Source of the DNA: Dillenia suffruticosa
Taxonomy: Eukaryota > Streptophyta > Magnoliopsida > Dilleniales > Dilleniaceae
Length of the DNA: 64,000 bases
Direction: 5' to 3'
Assembly: GCA_033439265.1 (NCBI GenBank)
Contig: JAVTVX010000017.1
Location: 1,645,001-1,709,000 of the forward strand
Below the pieces are notes generated by a model. It was not told the DNA's origin. It ran no database searches and was given only the letters and a program-made list of their open reading frames with translations. A program made the position numbers and the translations under genes. Shown piece by piece: positions 36,278-48,013 of this stretch (the stretch's first letter is position 1; each line of letters opens with the position of its first letter).

Positions 36278-37396
36278 ATATTCAATGAGTGGAGGTCGGA
36301 TGAAAATGGTAATGATATTTGAATGGAAGAAGACAAGTATCTTCATTCGTAAAAGGTTAGATTTAAAAGGGAAATTGACATTAACCCCAACCTTTATGCA
36401 CTTATAGGTGGGCAGATGAGGAATGATTGCCCTACACATGCTTTCTCTCCTCCGTAGAACATGCTTTCTCTCCTCCGCTTCTCTATAAAACCATATTTAT
36501 TGTGGGAATTTTCGACCTTTGCTTTGTTGCTACGAAAGAATCACACCCCCCCCCCCCCAAAACACACTCACACTCACACTCACCCTCACACTCGCAGGGA
36601 TAGAGAGAGAGAGCATATTGAGTTGAGATGATTTGGAACCAATTTTTATGAGGTTGAGGTCCCACGCACAAAACTAGACAGCTTTAGTCCACCTGCCATT
36701 CTCTTTTTCTCATGCTAAAGTCGTGGAGTTGGAGTGTGTTCTTCCCTTTTTTTTTTTTTTTTCTTTTTTAAATCTTTGGATTCGATTTGCCTTTGGTACT
36801 TACCCAAACTTATCCCTCCATATTTTTCCCCCATCATCATGGCCATTGATGGGGTGACCATCATTAATATATTTGTCATTGTTTGTTGTTTTCTTCTCTG
36901 GATTTAAATGGCCCACCCAAAATTAACATGATTTTGCAATTTCAACTCGCGAGCCAGACAGACATATAAAATCCTGCACCTGACCTCACCTCTTCATTCC
37001 AGCAGTGAAACATTTAATTCACAATTCCAATCACACCTTTGGTGGTTGAGCCATTCCCATCAAACCCATATGGGGATCTCTGCAAAATGACTTAACATTC
37101 TTATGGCTTAGGTATTTCCAAATATCAAAACGACAACCACCCCCACAAATAATTAACATGGTATAAGAGTTTGGTAGTAATTATATGCATTCAAAGGCTC
37201 TAATATACCTTTGTTTGATCATATTAGTCACTATCAAGGAGCCATGGTTGGGACGATGATTTTTTGGATAAATTAAATTGAAACCACTAAAATGTAATTA
37301 TGAAACTTGATGATGTAAAAGTTAGACCTATGGAACGAAACAAACGTACCATTCTACATTAATTTAAATTGTAGACTTATTCTTAGTTTGACAAAG
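36278..37396. other. Spacer with small tandem duplications, no gene seen
   Basis: A 19-bp unit, ACATGCTTTCTCTCCTCCG, is repeated at 36436-36454 and 36459-36477. A C-run followed by CACACT-type repeats lies at about 36546-36595. A T-run lies at 36747-36762. Confidence 0.4.
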
Positions 37397-37407
37397 CTCT
37401 AGAAAAT

Positions 37408-37495
37408 GTCTCGAGGGATAATCTAGTTTTCAAAACCCCCTCCCTCAATTGTGTGATTCGGGATTCAAATTTTTATGTAAAAAAAAAAAAAAAAA
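37408..37495 (+). mobile_element. Short SINE-like retroposon, 88 bp
   Basis: 11-bp duplication CTCTAGAAAAT at 37397-37407 and 37496-37506. The insert contains a B-box-like GGGATTCAAAT and ends in an A-run of about 17. It lacks the internal blocks of the longer copies. Confidence 0.75.
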
Positions 37496-37506
37496 CTCTA
37501 GAAAAT

Positions 37507-38657
37507 AGGTTTCTACAATCAACACATTGATTTACCCGCACTTAAATCCCTCTTTACCCTAATTTCATATTGAAATTCTCTTATACTTCTGGGTCAATTG
37601 GGAAAAGTGAGACTAGATTCAACTAAGATTATTTGACTTCTAATAATCTCTTTATAATATTAGTTCTTTTTTGGCAAATTTTGATTTTTATTTATTTAAC
37701 CCTATATTTTAAAAAAATATATTTGAATTGGTAGTTGTTTTATTCTATGATATAAGATTTCTCGATACTAATATTTTTCTTTTTTGAAATGTTTACGGAA
37801 TATCTTGACATTCTAAATTAATTGATATTTACACATAATTTTTTATATTTATATTTTTTTCATATTTAATAAATTATTTATTTAATTATAATTTTATTTT
37901 TATGTTGTTGTATTATGATTAATAATTATATATTTGATCATTTTATATCTTTGTTATAAAGTATAATTATTATATTATTTTCATAAAATAATTAATATTT
38001 AAATAAAAATCTTTATATTCTTTTTTCATATTTATGCATTTGTATATGTTTCCATTTCTGTTTTAATTTCGTGAAACCTAAGTTTTATTTTTTACCAATT
38101 TATTTAATTTTTCTTTAATTTTGGCAGTTCATTTGATTTAGACGCGGATGATGGTGCGCAAAAATCTGGATCAAACCCAATAGCCACAAAACACGCATGA
38201 AAACAAAGTAATCACCGAGCATGCAGCCTATAGCAAACTCAATTGGGCCTAATACTCGAATTGTCAAAGCTGGTCTAGTATTTTACTAGAGAGCAGAAAC
38301 CGATCAAATGCAGGAAAAGGGAGGGGGGATTGAAATCCTATTGAGTAACTTTTAAGAAATTTAGAACAGTTTAACGGTCATATTCTTCTTTAATTTCGCA
38401 ATTTGAAATACAAGAAATTCATGTTTCAACACTCTTGGCACTCCGGTATCACCATCACCAAATGTTTGCTTGACTAATAAATATTCATGGAAGACTGTGA
38501 AAAACAATTATAATAGTAATAACGACAGTCGATAACACCCATAAAATAGGGTGGCAGAGGTGTCAGCTCAGTTGCATTTTGGATACCCAAATATATATAT
38601 GTATACTTACAAAGAAATGCCTCGCTATTCAAGCACTAAAATTTAAATAATAATTTA
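37507..38657. other. Very AT-rich block
   Basis: 37,680-38,060 is almost only A and T, with many ATTTA and TATATT runs, resembling a matrix-attachment-type region. No frame or element border was recognised. Confidence 0.35.
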
Positions 38658-38726
38658 TATTAATATATTTTAATAAATTTTTAAATAAATATTTATTCGA
38701 ATGTGTTAAAATATATAAATAAATTA
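38658..38726. repeat. Dispersed AT-rich inverted-repeat motif, copy 2
   Basis: Same order of blocks as 28132-28205: TTAATATATTTTAATAAATT, ATATTTATTCGAATG, then TTAAAATATATAAATAAATT. Confidence 0.45.
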
Positions 38727-40788
38727 ATATAGATGCTCTGTATTAAAATAATATATTAAATAATGGGTTATATAAAATTTAATGTATCTTGTCTTTAAAT
38801 TACTCTAGAGAAAACAAAATATATTTCTCCCTCTTTACTCTAGCAAAATCTATATAAGATTTTACTCGTTCAATTCAAGTGAATGCGGAAATCTATGAGT
38901 GAAGCGAAGACGAAATGACCACATGAATTTGGGTATGGTAAATTTTCTTGGTGGATCCCTCTTTAGGTCGTACATGGTCCACTCCACTGTCCCAATGCTC
39001 TTGTCTTTTATTCTCTCTCTCTAAATTTTTCTATGCTTCTACGCAGCCGTGTGATGGGTATAGATCGACCTATTCTTTCATCTGTTATTAAAAGACACCA
39101 TGTACTCGTTGCTTAATGCGGCATAAGTCAATTTTTTATAATTTATGTCGCGATAAAAATGTCGGCAGACTTATTTTTCTTATGAATAATCAACCAAAAC
39201 GAATTTGCTTGTGGAAGGGGATGGAATTCGGGATATAGCTCACAAAATGTCAAAAGTAATATATGAATAGAAAATTAAAGCAAAAGCAAAAACAAAACAA
39301 TACGAAGAGAATGCTGTTTAAGCATTGTTGAGGTTAATTTCAGTCTGCCTTCCCAATTTGAAGGAAAAAAGAAAAAAGAAAAGCCAACATAGGAAACACA
39401 CGTAATAAATATGGAAATTGAGAATGATTTGTAGGTTTCATGGGTGTGCTTGTGCTTGACAACTATAAACCATTGTCATATTATGGATTTGATTGATTTC
39501 ATTACTCATAATTAGTGTGAAAGAGGACTGATTTTCATGATTAACGCTGGGGCCTTTTTAAGAGTTTTACTTTTACAAAAAGGCTAACGCATCATATCAA
39601 ATGCACTCAGAGTTTATGTAGTAGAAAATACTTTCTCAATGTTGTATATTGCTGTGATTTGCAAATTATACTTATATATATATATATATATTTCATAATT
39701 TAAGTGTAACAAAGAGATGGTAACATACTCCATTTTCTTATTAAAGAATAATTTTATTTAGATTTATCTGGTTATTAGAACGAGACTTCCTATTGCTTCA
39801 CAAGTTTATTTAAAAAATATATACAGTTTTGATAGACATCTATGAATTTCTCTCATAAGCATTTTTTGCAAATAAATGACCATAACACCTTTTTTTTAAT
39901 AAAAAAATGTCACTCAATCTCCATCAGCTCAATCCTACGTACATTGGACCGAGTTTAAGATAAAACTTGTCTTTTATGGATTCTGCTAACAATATGTTAT
40001 AAATTTTATCTGAATTCGTCTTGCGCTTAATTATTATGTCTGATCCTAAGGTTGAGATTGAGCTTAACTTTTATTATTTTACTCGGTTCTAATTCTAAAA
40101 TCACATCCGCACAAACAAAACGCTTATGTTTTAATAGGCAAATCAACCTTTGTGACGAAACAAACTTATTATCCACATCCTGACTATTTCTATCTTTTAT
40201 GTTATTCCATGTTAGCATCATCATGCATAGGAGTCGATGGTTTCACTTTTAATTCTTTCTTTGCGATGGTGAATGACAAACCAGAAAAGAAGACAAAATA
40301 CAATCATCATTCAAGCACCATCAACTTTTTTAATTGAGGATTTTGGTTCTTAAAAGACTAAAACTGAAAGCGAAATAAAACTCTACTTGATTCGTTTCAA
40401 AAAAAACAAAAGCATTTGTCCTTGCAAGAGAAGACTGGCAACCGATTATTGCACGGTCACCAAAAGTGGTCCAAAAATTGAGGGGTTCTTTTTTCTAATG
40501 AGCCATCGCACTCCACTGTGGTCTCGTGGCCTTATCATAATGGGCCTCTTCATATATTCATGGACTTGGTTTCTAGATAGTGAACCAAAGCATGCCTTAC
40601 TATTTCAGGCTTTTTAATTTTATTGTCTGGTAATTGTTATGGAAAACTGCAGGAAAACAGACCCCTGGTGGGTTTTGTCATATGCCCCTTCTGCTATTTA
40701 CTGCAAGAGGGTATCTGCTTCACATGGGTTCCACTTAGTTCAGTCCCCCCCCCCCCCACCAAAAATATACCATTTCACTTTCACATGC

Positions 40789-40790
<2 letters not shown>
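38727..40790. other. Spacer, no gene seen
   Basis: A short (AT)n run lies at about 39673-39690. The frames at 40152-40905 have no family resemblance. Confidence 0.3.

Positions 40791-40831
<41 letters not shown>
40791..40831. repeat. (GA)n microsatellite
   Basis: About 20 uninterrupted GA units. A C-run of about 13 lies roughly 40 bp upstream (40745-40757). Confidence 0.9.
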
Positions 40832-40832
<1 letters not shown>

Positions 40833-41239
40833 AGACATGACTGACGAACGTGTGAGTTCAAAAGCCAATTTTGTATTTTGTCAGATCCGACTGAAGATAC
40901 CTTAAATTTAAATTCTGGGTCTATAAATATGAACTCATTCAATGCCCAAACAAAGCACATTAATGTAGCACACAGTATGCGTATTTGGTGATATACGTAT
41001 GTCGACAGTTAATTCTTTCAAGTGTTCTTTTGTGGGTTTTTATGAAGTATTATGATTTCTTTTGTCAAATGTTATCATTCGTGGGGGTTGTCCGATGTTG
41101 TGGGTTCTTGTTGTACCTGTTCAACACTTTCCATTTTGGTACCAAAAGTTTGCATAAGCGCAGCAGCTTCAATGGGTTGGCCCAAATATTGCCCAAGAAG
41201 GACGTGGGCCTAGACTTGAGTATTTGAGGCAACAGCATC
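40832..41239. other. Spacer, no gene seen
   Basis: An 80-codon frame at 40985-41227 has no recognised family. Confidence 0.3.
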
Positions 41240-41855
41240 TTTTTTTTTTGGTAGGAAGGGAACTAAAACCACACACCCAAAGCCCAGCCCAAGGAACTAC
41301 ACACACACTCACGGACCACAAAACTACAACTCACGAGTCTTCTCGACTCTGCCCCATACCTGTCTTCCCACAACAAGGAAAGGAGAGAACTTGGTTGGCT
41401 CTCCATAATGGACACTCCTTTAAGACTAGATTTGCCTAACCTAGTTAAATGCTCCGCACACTTGTTGGCTTCCTTATACATATGCTTCACTTTTGCCACC
41501 CCCAGCTCTCTCATTAACTGTCTGCAATCCAAAATAGCATGAAACAGCAGGTGAGACTCCTCAATCTTTTTCAGCAGATGGGTTAGAGTTAGACAGTCCA
41601 CCTCCACTTCAATCTACGCAGGACTTTTGAGCTTTGCGAGCAGGAGCCCTTCTCTTAAAACCCAAACTTCAGTTGACAGAACTTCAATCCTCCCTATATT
41701 TAGAGCGAACCCCAATTCCCAATTTCCTTCTTCATTTCGCAGGATACCTCCTCTACTTGCCATCCCAGAACTGGGATCTACAGCACTATCCGTGTTGAGT
41801 TTAATCTTGCATGTACCAGGAGGGATCCACCTAATAATGATCGAGCTACACTAAC
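41240..41855 (-). mobile_element. 5'-truncated LINE 3' end with near-complete RNase H domain (pseudogene)
   Basis: Minus-oriented; the A-tail is the T-run 41240-41249 followed by GGTAGG. Minus-strand translation from about 41840 gives RWIPPGTCKIKLNTDSAVD, GGILRNEEGNWELGFALN, EVLSTEVWVLREGLLLAKLK. After one in-frame TAG (41614-41616) it gives EVEVDCLTL and MYKEANKCAEHLTRLGKSS. These are the successive motifs of the plant non-LTR RNase H domain. The acidic residues of LNTDS, STEVW and VEVDCL are kept, so only the stop breaks it. Reverse transcriptase is missing (5' truncation). No target-site duplication found. It is better preserved than the copy at 9630. Confidence 0.8.
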
Positions 41856-43244
41856 GAATAATTGATCTAATAGAATAAAGTGTTAAATCTCTTAATTAAG
41901 TTTTGGATTCTTAGAAGTGAAAGAGACTACGATAGGAGAACCATTCCTTAAATAGAGTGCTTATAAACGTTTGAATCAGATTAATCACATTATGACTTTG
42001 GATATCGATGGTCAGTTACAAAAAAAAATTTTATTTTATGAGCTCCAATGGATGTGTTTGCTTGGCATTTGTCATCTCAAAAGATTATTTCCTAGTGTGT
42101 GCGTGTGCGTCCATTGAGTACAAAGTGAATCATACAAAAGTGTGATTGAATTAATTATACTATTATCTACGACAAAATATTATAAAAATTAATCAATTAT
42201 AATACCTAGTTTATCTCATAGTCACCCGACTTGATATTACCTATGTCATGCATTTGATCTAATGATTTTTTTGACAGCTCCTTCCTCTCAAATTCATTTT
42301 GAAATGAAGAATGGAACAGTAAATTACTTCATCGAAATAACTTAATATGGAATCAAACCGTTAACTTTTCCAAATGACTGAATGGTAAACTTTTGCAAAG
42401 GTTTTCTAAGAATCTCAAGGGTAAATTTAGCTTCGGAGTTTAAATATTGATGATTGTGCGGGCCGCGTGGCCGCGCATAATGCTAGCCCAATGGGGCTAC
42501 ATGCACGTGCATCGAGTCATGCGCATGTGGAACATTATTTTGATCATCGTCCTTTTTTTTTGTTTTTTGAAAGGTCCTAAACAGTACTACTTTTGAAATT
42601 CTGAAGGAAAATGAAATTGGCCCTATGGGATCTTGTCAAATCTTGAATCACAATCCCATTTTCTCGCCATACTAAATATCCTAAGATCAAGCATCCTTGT
42701 CAACCAGGTATCCTACTCTTGGGCTTCCTCCGAATATATATTTGGCTTGCTTCCAACATTATCTTTATTATTTGGACACATAAGACTATAAAATGCTACA
42801 AATTGAATTTTTAGCATAATCATTTAGAATTAGTTTTTTTTAATATAATAATTACAACTCAAATTAAATATATTTTATAATAATTAATTTTGGACAATGG
42901 GATTTTAAAATTATTATTTTTTTACTTGAGTACTGATATTTGAAAATTCGATTGATTCGATTCGAGTAGATATATGGTTCAATTTAGTTACTGACTCTCC
43001 TAATATTTATTTATTTTTTATTTTTAAAATTTGAACTTAAAATCATAATTATCACAATCGGACCGGATCACGATTCAACCACGGTTAGACCGCTATCGGA
43101 AGAAAAATTGTTCGGTTTAAATTAGATATCATTTAAGTAATTAAAACATGAATCAATATAGTTCAATCACGGTTCTTTATTAAACCGTCTCTCGCGGTCC
43201 GACTGCAACTTCTTTATCATGGGAAAGTATGCTACTCATTTTCC
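41856..43244. other. Spacer, no gene seen
   Basis: 42,440-42,520 is a short GC-richer patch. The rest is AT-rich. Confidence 0.3.
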
Positions 43245-43256
43245 TTTTCTTTTCAT

Positions 43257-43459
43257 TTATTTATTTTTTTGGTTCTCTGAATTTGGTCAAATGTCGAGTA
43301 TCCGAATCTTTTGCTCTGACTAATATCGACCGAGTTGCTATCGGATTCCAATCGGGAGGGAGCTCTTCCAACGTCGTTTTTGTCACTATCAAGAGTCGAA
43401 TCCCGGTTCTTGGTGTGGGGTGTTAGTGCTATTCCCACTAAACCAACAAAGCGTTAATT
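43257..43459 (-). mobile_element. tRNA-type SINE, 203 bp, minus orientation
   Basis: 12-bp duplication TTTTCTTTTCAT at 43245-43256 and 43460-43471. On the minus strand: TTTAGTGGGAATAGCAC (A-box-like), GGGATTCGACTC (B-box), CGTTGGAAGAGCTCCC, CGATATTAGTCAGAG and an A-rich tail. The B-box is one of the best preserved in the window. Confidence 0.85.
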
Positions 43460-43471
43460 TTTTCTTTTCAT

Positions 43472-44282
43472 CTATACACCTTTTTTTCCCCTGTTCTATC
43501 TATATCCATCCGATATAGAATAAAAATACCACCTTTCTCCTTTGTTTTTGCAAATCATAATTTTGAAATATTTTGATTTTTCAATTTATCAATTACTAAA
43601 TAAATTAATACAAGTGCACTTAATTTGCACATTGTATCCCTACATTTCAAAAATGTTATACTATTTTTTTGGATTACAAATATAATTTCATTATTTTATT
43701 TTTACTTTTGAATGAGTGATTATTAATTTTATATTTATAATTTTATTCAATTGAGATGAAAAATAAATTTATTATATATTTATTTTGAAAATTAATTTTA
43801 TATATTTTTAATTATTATTAAATAACTAACTGTTTGACTATATTGATATACAGTTAAAGTTGAAATAGTTAAATTAAAATTTTAAAAATTTATGAGTTTA
43901 TATATGGTACCATTTTGATAATATTGCTCAAAATCGCTCAAAATCTAAGTTCAGCCCTCTATCACCGGATTCATGTGGTTCTAAAATTGACTTTCTTGTA
44001 TTAGTTACCTTTTTACAATGAAAGATTGTTTTATCATGCGATGGAACAAAACCGTGCTCCCCAATAGTTGACAGTATTTTTTTTTGTTACGGAAAGATTT
44101 AAACTTTAGATTTCAAGATTGAGAGAGAGAATTAAGATTACCAGATTATTCCTTTAAAATCTTAATATTTGATAGTTGAAACAATGTTAAGAGGTCGATC
44201 CCCATAAAATGGACCCTATAACGATTAATTCAAATTAATTAGAATGAAACTTTAGGTATTTGGTGGTGATCAAGTGAACGTA

Positions 44283-44286
<4 letters not shown>
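43472..44286. other. Spacer, no gene seen
   Basis: AT-rich. 44,080-44,260 contains weak SINE-like blocks. AGTTGACAG at 44066 and 44341 could mark an old insertion, but the evidence is thin. Confidence 0.3.

Positions 44287-44338
<52 letters not shown>
44287..44338. repeat. (AT)n microsatellite, about 26 units
   Basis: An uninterrupted TA/AT run. Confidence 0.95.
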
Positions 44339-44339
<1 letters not shown>

Positions 44340-44869
44340 CAGTTGACAGATGAGGCGGTGTTGGTTTGCTTCAAGATATTGATCTTTCGTAGTTATGCTA
44401 TGGTAGGACCTCTAGGCCGAGTAATATCAATTATGCTCCATGAGATGTGACTAGGCTGCCCTAAATTCAACGACAGCGAAAGTGACAACAAAATACCATG
44501 TAGAGGTTGCCCAGAGGTTATTGATGGTTTTAGTATCCCACAAATGCAAACCACGATGGGAGTCTCATAGTCTCAACAAATTTTCACGACAGGCTTACAT
44601 CGTAATTGAAGCTGTACTAAATAAATTGTTAATGATATTAAAATTCAATTATGTTTTACCAAAAGAAAATTATCGTTTATACAATTATCAGGCTATGATT
44701 ATTTATCAATAACAAACCTTATGGTAAAGTATATAGAGACTTGTCATGGTTACGGGAGTCGACCTTTTCCACTCAGTTAGGAAAATGAAACAAAAAAAGG
44801 AAGGAAATATAAAAGGATGGGAAAGAATCAATGACTTGTGGTATGGGTGTTCGAATGCTAGATCTCTTG

Positions 44870-45215
44870 ACTAGAGTTTCGAGTTTAAATTTTTTTGTTG
44901 TATTATATTAATTGATATTTGAAATCATATTCTGATTAATCCGATTCAGGACTTATAGTGACCCATTTAAGTGAATTATTCTCGTAATATAATTTTTTTT
45001 ATACCTAAATTGTGAGTCAAACTGAGAAATTTAGTTAAAAGATTTAGCATAATATCCTACTAAATTAACTGTTTATTGGTGTTTTGAATTTAAACTTTGA
45101 GAATGGAAAGACAGGTATTGGGAGAGTCAATTCCTTAATGGATTTTACGGTATTGAATTGGATTAATCAAATTAAACCCAAATATTTGTTTTAGGGAAAA
45201 AAAAAATAAGAAAGT
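44870..45215. mobile_element. Two diverged SINE-like copies side by side
   Basis: 44,880-45,000 (minus) has a T-run, then CTGATTAATCCGATTCAGGAC and ATAGTGACCCATTTAAG. 45,010-45,215 (plus) has TTTTGAATTTAAACTTTGAG, GGGAGAGTCAATTCCTTAAT, TTGAATTGGATTAATC and an A-run at 45,197-45,206. No clear duplications; borders approximate. Confidence 0.45.
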
Positions 45216-46659
45216 AGAAGAAGAAGAAAATATGGAGAAGAGAAGCTCAGCGCGTTAATAATTGCAAACCGTAGGGAAATGGAAAAGGAGCGGATCACAT
45301 TAATTGGGCCCGTCAAACGTTATCATAGGTTTGACCCAAAGACATTTAGTGGGTCCAACCTACCCAAATCCGTGAAACTTGCAGCAATCTCTTCAAATAA
45401 TCCTGTCTTCTGAAAAAGAAGAGTAAGAAAAAAGAATGTGCATTGCAATTGCATGGAGGCATCAGCAGGGGAAATAAATTACCTGGAAACCATAAAATAA
45501 CCACACATAGTGGAGACCTGCTTTATTGAGGTTGAATAATTGTAACGCTACCACTCAAACAGCTCACTAACAAAAACTAAATACTTTGGTAAAATACCCA
45601 AATTTGAATTATTGTCCAAGATATGATTGGCCTTGCACGCCGTAAATCATGGGAATTTCCAAATAAACCAAGTCGGCCGTCATGTGTAGGTGTGGATACT
45701 TTAAGCCCCACAACTTTCAAATATGTTACATTAATTGAAAATTTAAACGGTTTGATGAGCATAGGAAACAACACACCGTATGACGACTACATGGGAAAAT
45801 ACAGAGTCAAGTTTAGGACAAATACTGAAATGTAATACTAATACTAGTAGTTTATACTCCATAATAGTCATAACCCTCTCTTTTTCAATTAATTGTTATA
45901 GAATCAAATAAAAGGAGTAGTTTATAAAAGCACCGAGTAATAATTATTTTGTTTTATTATTATTATTAATTTTTTGAAAAAAAGAACATGGGGAAGTGCA
46001 TCGAAGAAAAACCGAATCAGGTGAAACAGAGCAAATGGGAGAGACTTGGAACGGCACATGGTTTTGTGTCATCATAACTCCCACAGCCTTCTCCCCACCA
46101 TGCCCCATGACTCCCCCCCCCCTTCTAAAAAATTTCGAGATCATAAATAAATAAATAAATGATATCTTGAACAATCATCATTCATTATTCCATTTATCAT
46201 TACTGAATTCCTCTACAATTGTTCATTAGATTAAATCAATAAATCACGAAATTTACAAAAGCTCCCCGACATCCACATGGATCTTCACTTCTCTCTTTCT
46301 TCTTTGGTACAAATGAGACTCAAATTTCGGGTTTCCTTTCAAAGGAACTATTACGATCCAACTCGGGATGACTCGGTGGAAAATGAAGTATAAGCCCCAC
46401 CGCTTTTGCCATCACCCAACTTATACTCGGACTCAGACTCGGCTCAACTCACCCCACGCAATTTAGTCAGGGAGAAAAACAGCTAAAAAAAAAAAAAGAA
46501 AAAAGAGAAAGCTCAAACCCCCAATTTGCGTAAATTTACGAAATTACCATAATATGTAAATTTAATCTCCGCGACTCGCTTTCATGCATGGGCTACAACT
46601 TTTGTTCGTGAGAGTGAGTCAACTCGGATGAGTCATCCCCTGCGTCTCGCTCATCAAAC
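45216..46659. other. Spacer and 3' flank of the SAUR52/53-like gene
   Basis: No further gene recognised. A C-run lies at about 46113-46122. Confidence 0.35.
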
Positions 46660-47124
46660 TCAGTCAGCAAAACCGTGAAGAAGCGGCCTAGATTCGGACC
46701 AAAACTCCTTAATGCCAACGTGGCAGTATCTCTGAAAGTCTTCAAAATTAACAAACCGACCCAAGCTGCCCGACTCTGACTTCGACAAGAACCGAAGAAT
46801 TTCTTCGAAAACCGACTCCTCACAAGGAATAGCCAGAGGCCCTGAATTTGTGAAACCGTACTCTTCCTCGGCTTGGACCAGGAGTTTCCGGAAGACCGGG
46901 TGGTTCAAGTACGAGGTGCGTACGACGAACCTTTTACAACTGGTGCCCACACAGACAGCCACGTGTCCAGCTGGCACATCGGACGGTATGCGACCGGCTG
47001 AAATTCGTGCCTTGTTGCGCCAACGTCGGAGCATTTGACGGAGTCGGACAATGTGTCTGATTTTGCTGCTTTTTCCGAGTCCGGCTGACATTTTTTGAAC
47101 TCTGTTTTCTTCGGAGAAGAGCAT
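46660..47124 (-). CDS. SAUR-family auxin-responsive protein, SAUR52/53-like (long-tail clade)
   Basis: Intronless. From the first ATG the protein is 154 aa; an internal Met (ATG at 47091) gives 143 aa. The N-terminal basic helix reads KSSKIRHIVRLRQMLRRWRN. The SAUR core follows with SDVPAGHVAVCVGTSCKRFV, SYLNHPVFRKLLVQAEEEYG and GPLAIPCEESVFEEILRFL. A C-terminal extension ends FQRYCHVGIKEFWSESRPLL plus a few residues. This tail and the RHIVRLRQMLRRW start mark the SAUR52/53-type clade, unlike the short SAUR at 11837. SAURs of studied clades act on PP2C.D phosphatases and H+-ATPase; the role of this clade is less known. The first ATG has a poor context (T at -3) and the second a good one (A at -3), and many relatives start near the second, so both starts may be used. 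The core is intact. Confidence 0.93.
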   Translation of the reverse strand: MLFSEENRVQKMSAGLGKSSKIRHIVRLRQMLRRWRNKARISAGRIPSDVPAGHVAVCVGTSCKRFVVRTSYLNHPVFRKLLVQAEEEYGFTNSGPLAIPCEESVFEEILRFLSKSESGSLGRFVNFEDFQRYCHVGIKEFWSESRPLLHGFAD

Positions 47125-47220
47125 GGACGGTTTTGATTGGTTTGATCTGTTGAGATTTGCCGTTTGGATTGGTTTTTTGAGTTTCGAGTGAGAGAAAGAG
47201 ATAAAAGAGAGGAGAAAAAA

Positions 47221-47226
47221 TGTCTC
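47221..47226 (-). promoter_or_regulatory. Auxin-response element core near the SAUR52/53-like gene
   Basis: TGTCTC on the plus strand, about 97 bp upstream of the first ATG of the minus-strand SAUR gene. This is the hexamer bound by ARF transcription factors. A single copy is weak evidence, but the position fits a proximal promoter or leader. Confidence 0.4.
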
Positions 47227-47321
47227 GGGGTTTGTGGACTTCCGAGGTGCGAAGGTTTTATCAAGGAAAAGTTAGAAGAATGTCCTTAAAGTTTAAGATA
47301 ATTACGTGATTGCCGACGCCG

Positions 47322-47322
<1 letters not shown>

Positions 47323-47359
<37 letters not shown>
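47323..47359. repeat. (AT)n microsatellite
   Basis: About 18 AT units, 200 bp upstream of the SAUR52/53-like gene. Confidence 0.9.
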
Positions 47360-47361
<2 letters not shown>

Positions 47362-47754
47362 CAAACGAATATATTATTAACACGAAACTCAATTTTAGCT
47401 TAAGCACGTTGATTTCTCTATACATAATTCTAGAAAATCAAAAGTCGCGTTCAGAAATGTTAAGAAATAGTATGAATTTGACCACTAGAGCTTGAGTGAG
47501 AGAGAGAGAGAGAGAGAGACACCACGTCTTTTTCAATTCATACTTTAAATCAAAAATTTAATAATTACTAAAATAATTTTAATAATGTTCGCCCTCAGTT
47601 AGAAGGAAATTTCTTCCCTTCTTGTTGAAAAAAAAGGGTTATGGGCACAAGCAGAAGGGTTTTGTTCCATCTCCTCCCCTTCTCTCATGGCAAGCTCTTT
47701 GCAAAATTTAAACTTTTAAAATTTGACTTAACATGACTCTAAATTGAAACTCTT

Positions 47755-47950
47755 ACCGATTCTTTATGATTTAGTTAGTTCAAAAACTGACGTTCCTTAA
47801 TCATGATTGAGAGTTCGATTCCCATGAGAATAAAAAAATCAGTACTGAGAGACCTACCCCTCAATTGGACCCTGCAAACGGATGACTCAAATTAATGGAG
47901 ATAAAACCCCAAATACTGAATTAGTGATCTAACCATAACACAAAAAAAAG
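47755..47950 (+). mobile_element. tRNA-type SINE, 196 bp, plus orientation
   Basis: 11-bp duplication TTGAAACTCTT at 47744-47754 and 47951-47961. The element has an A-box-like TTTAGTTAGTTCAAAA and a perfect B-box GTTCGATTCCC, then GAGAGACCTACCCC, ATTGGACCCTGCAAACGG, CAAATTAATGGAG and AAATACTGAATTAGTGATC before an A-run. The intact B-box and clean duplication suggest a rather recent insertion. Confidence 0.88.
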
Positions 47951-48013
47951 TTGAAACTCTTCGACATTCAAGAAAAAAAGAAAAAGGCACTAATATTCAG
48001 AATACCAGACTAA

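Noticed and set aside
44066-44349. AGTTGACAG at both ends of a segment that starts with a T-run and ends with (AT)n
   Set aside because: Only 9 bp of duplication, with the microsatellite at the supposed 5' end. Could be chance.
46905-47264. 119-codon minus frame overlapping the SAUR52/53-like gene
   Set aside because: Different frame from the intact SAUR domain and low-complexity content. A shadow frame.
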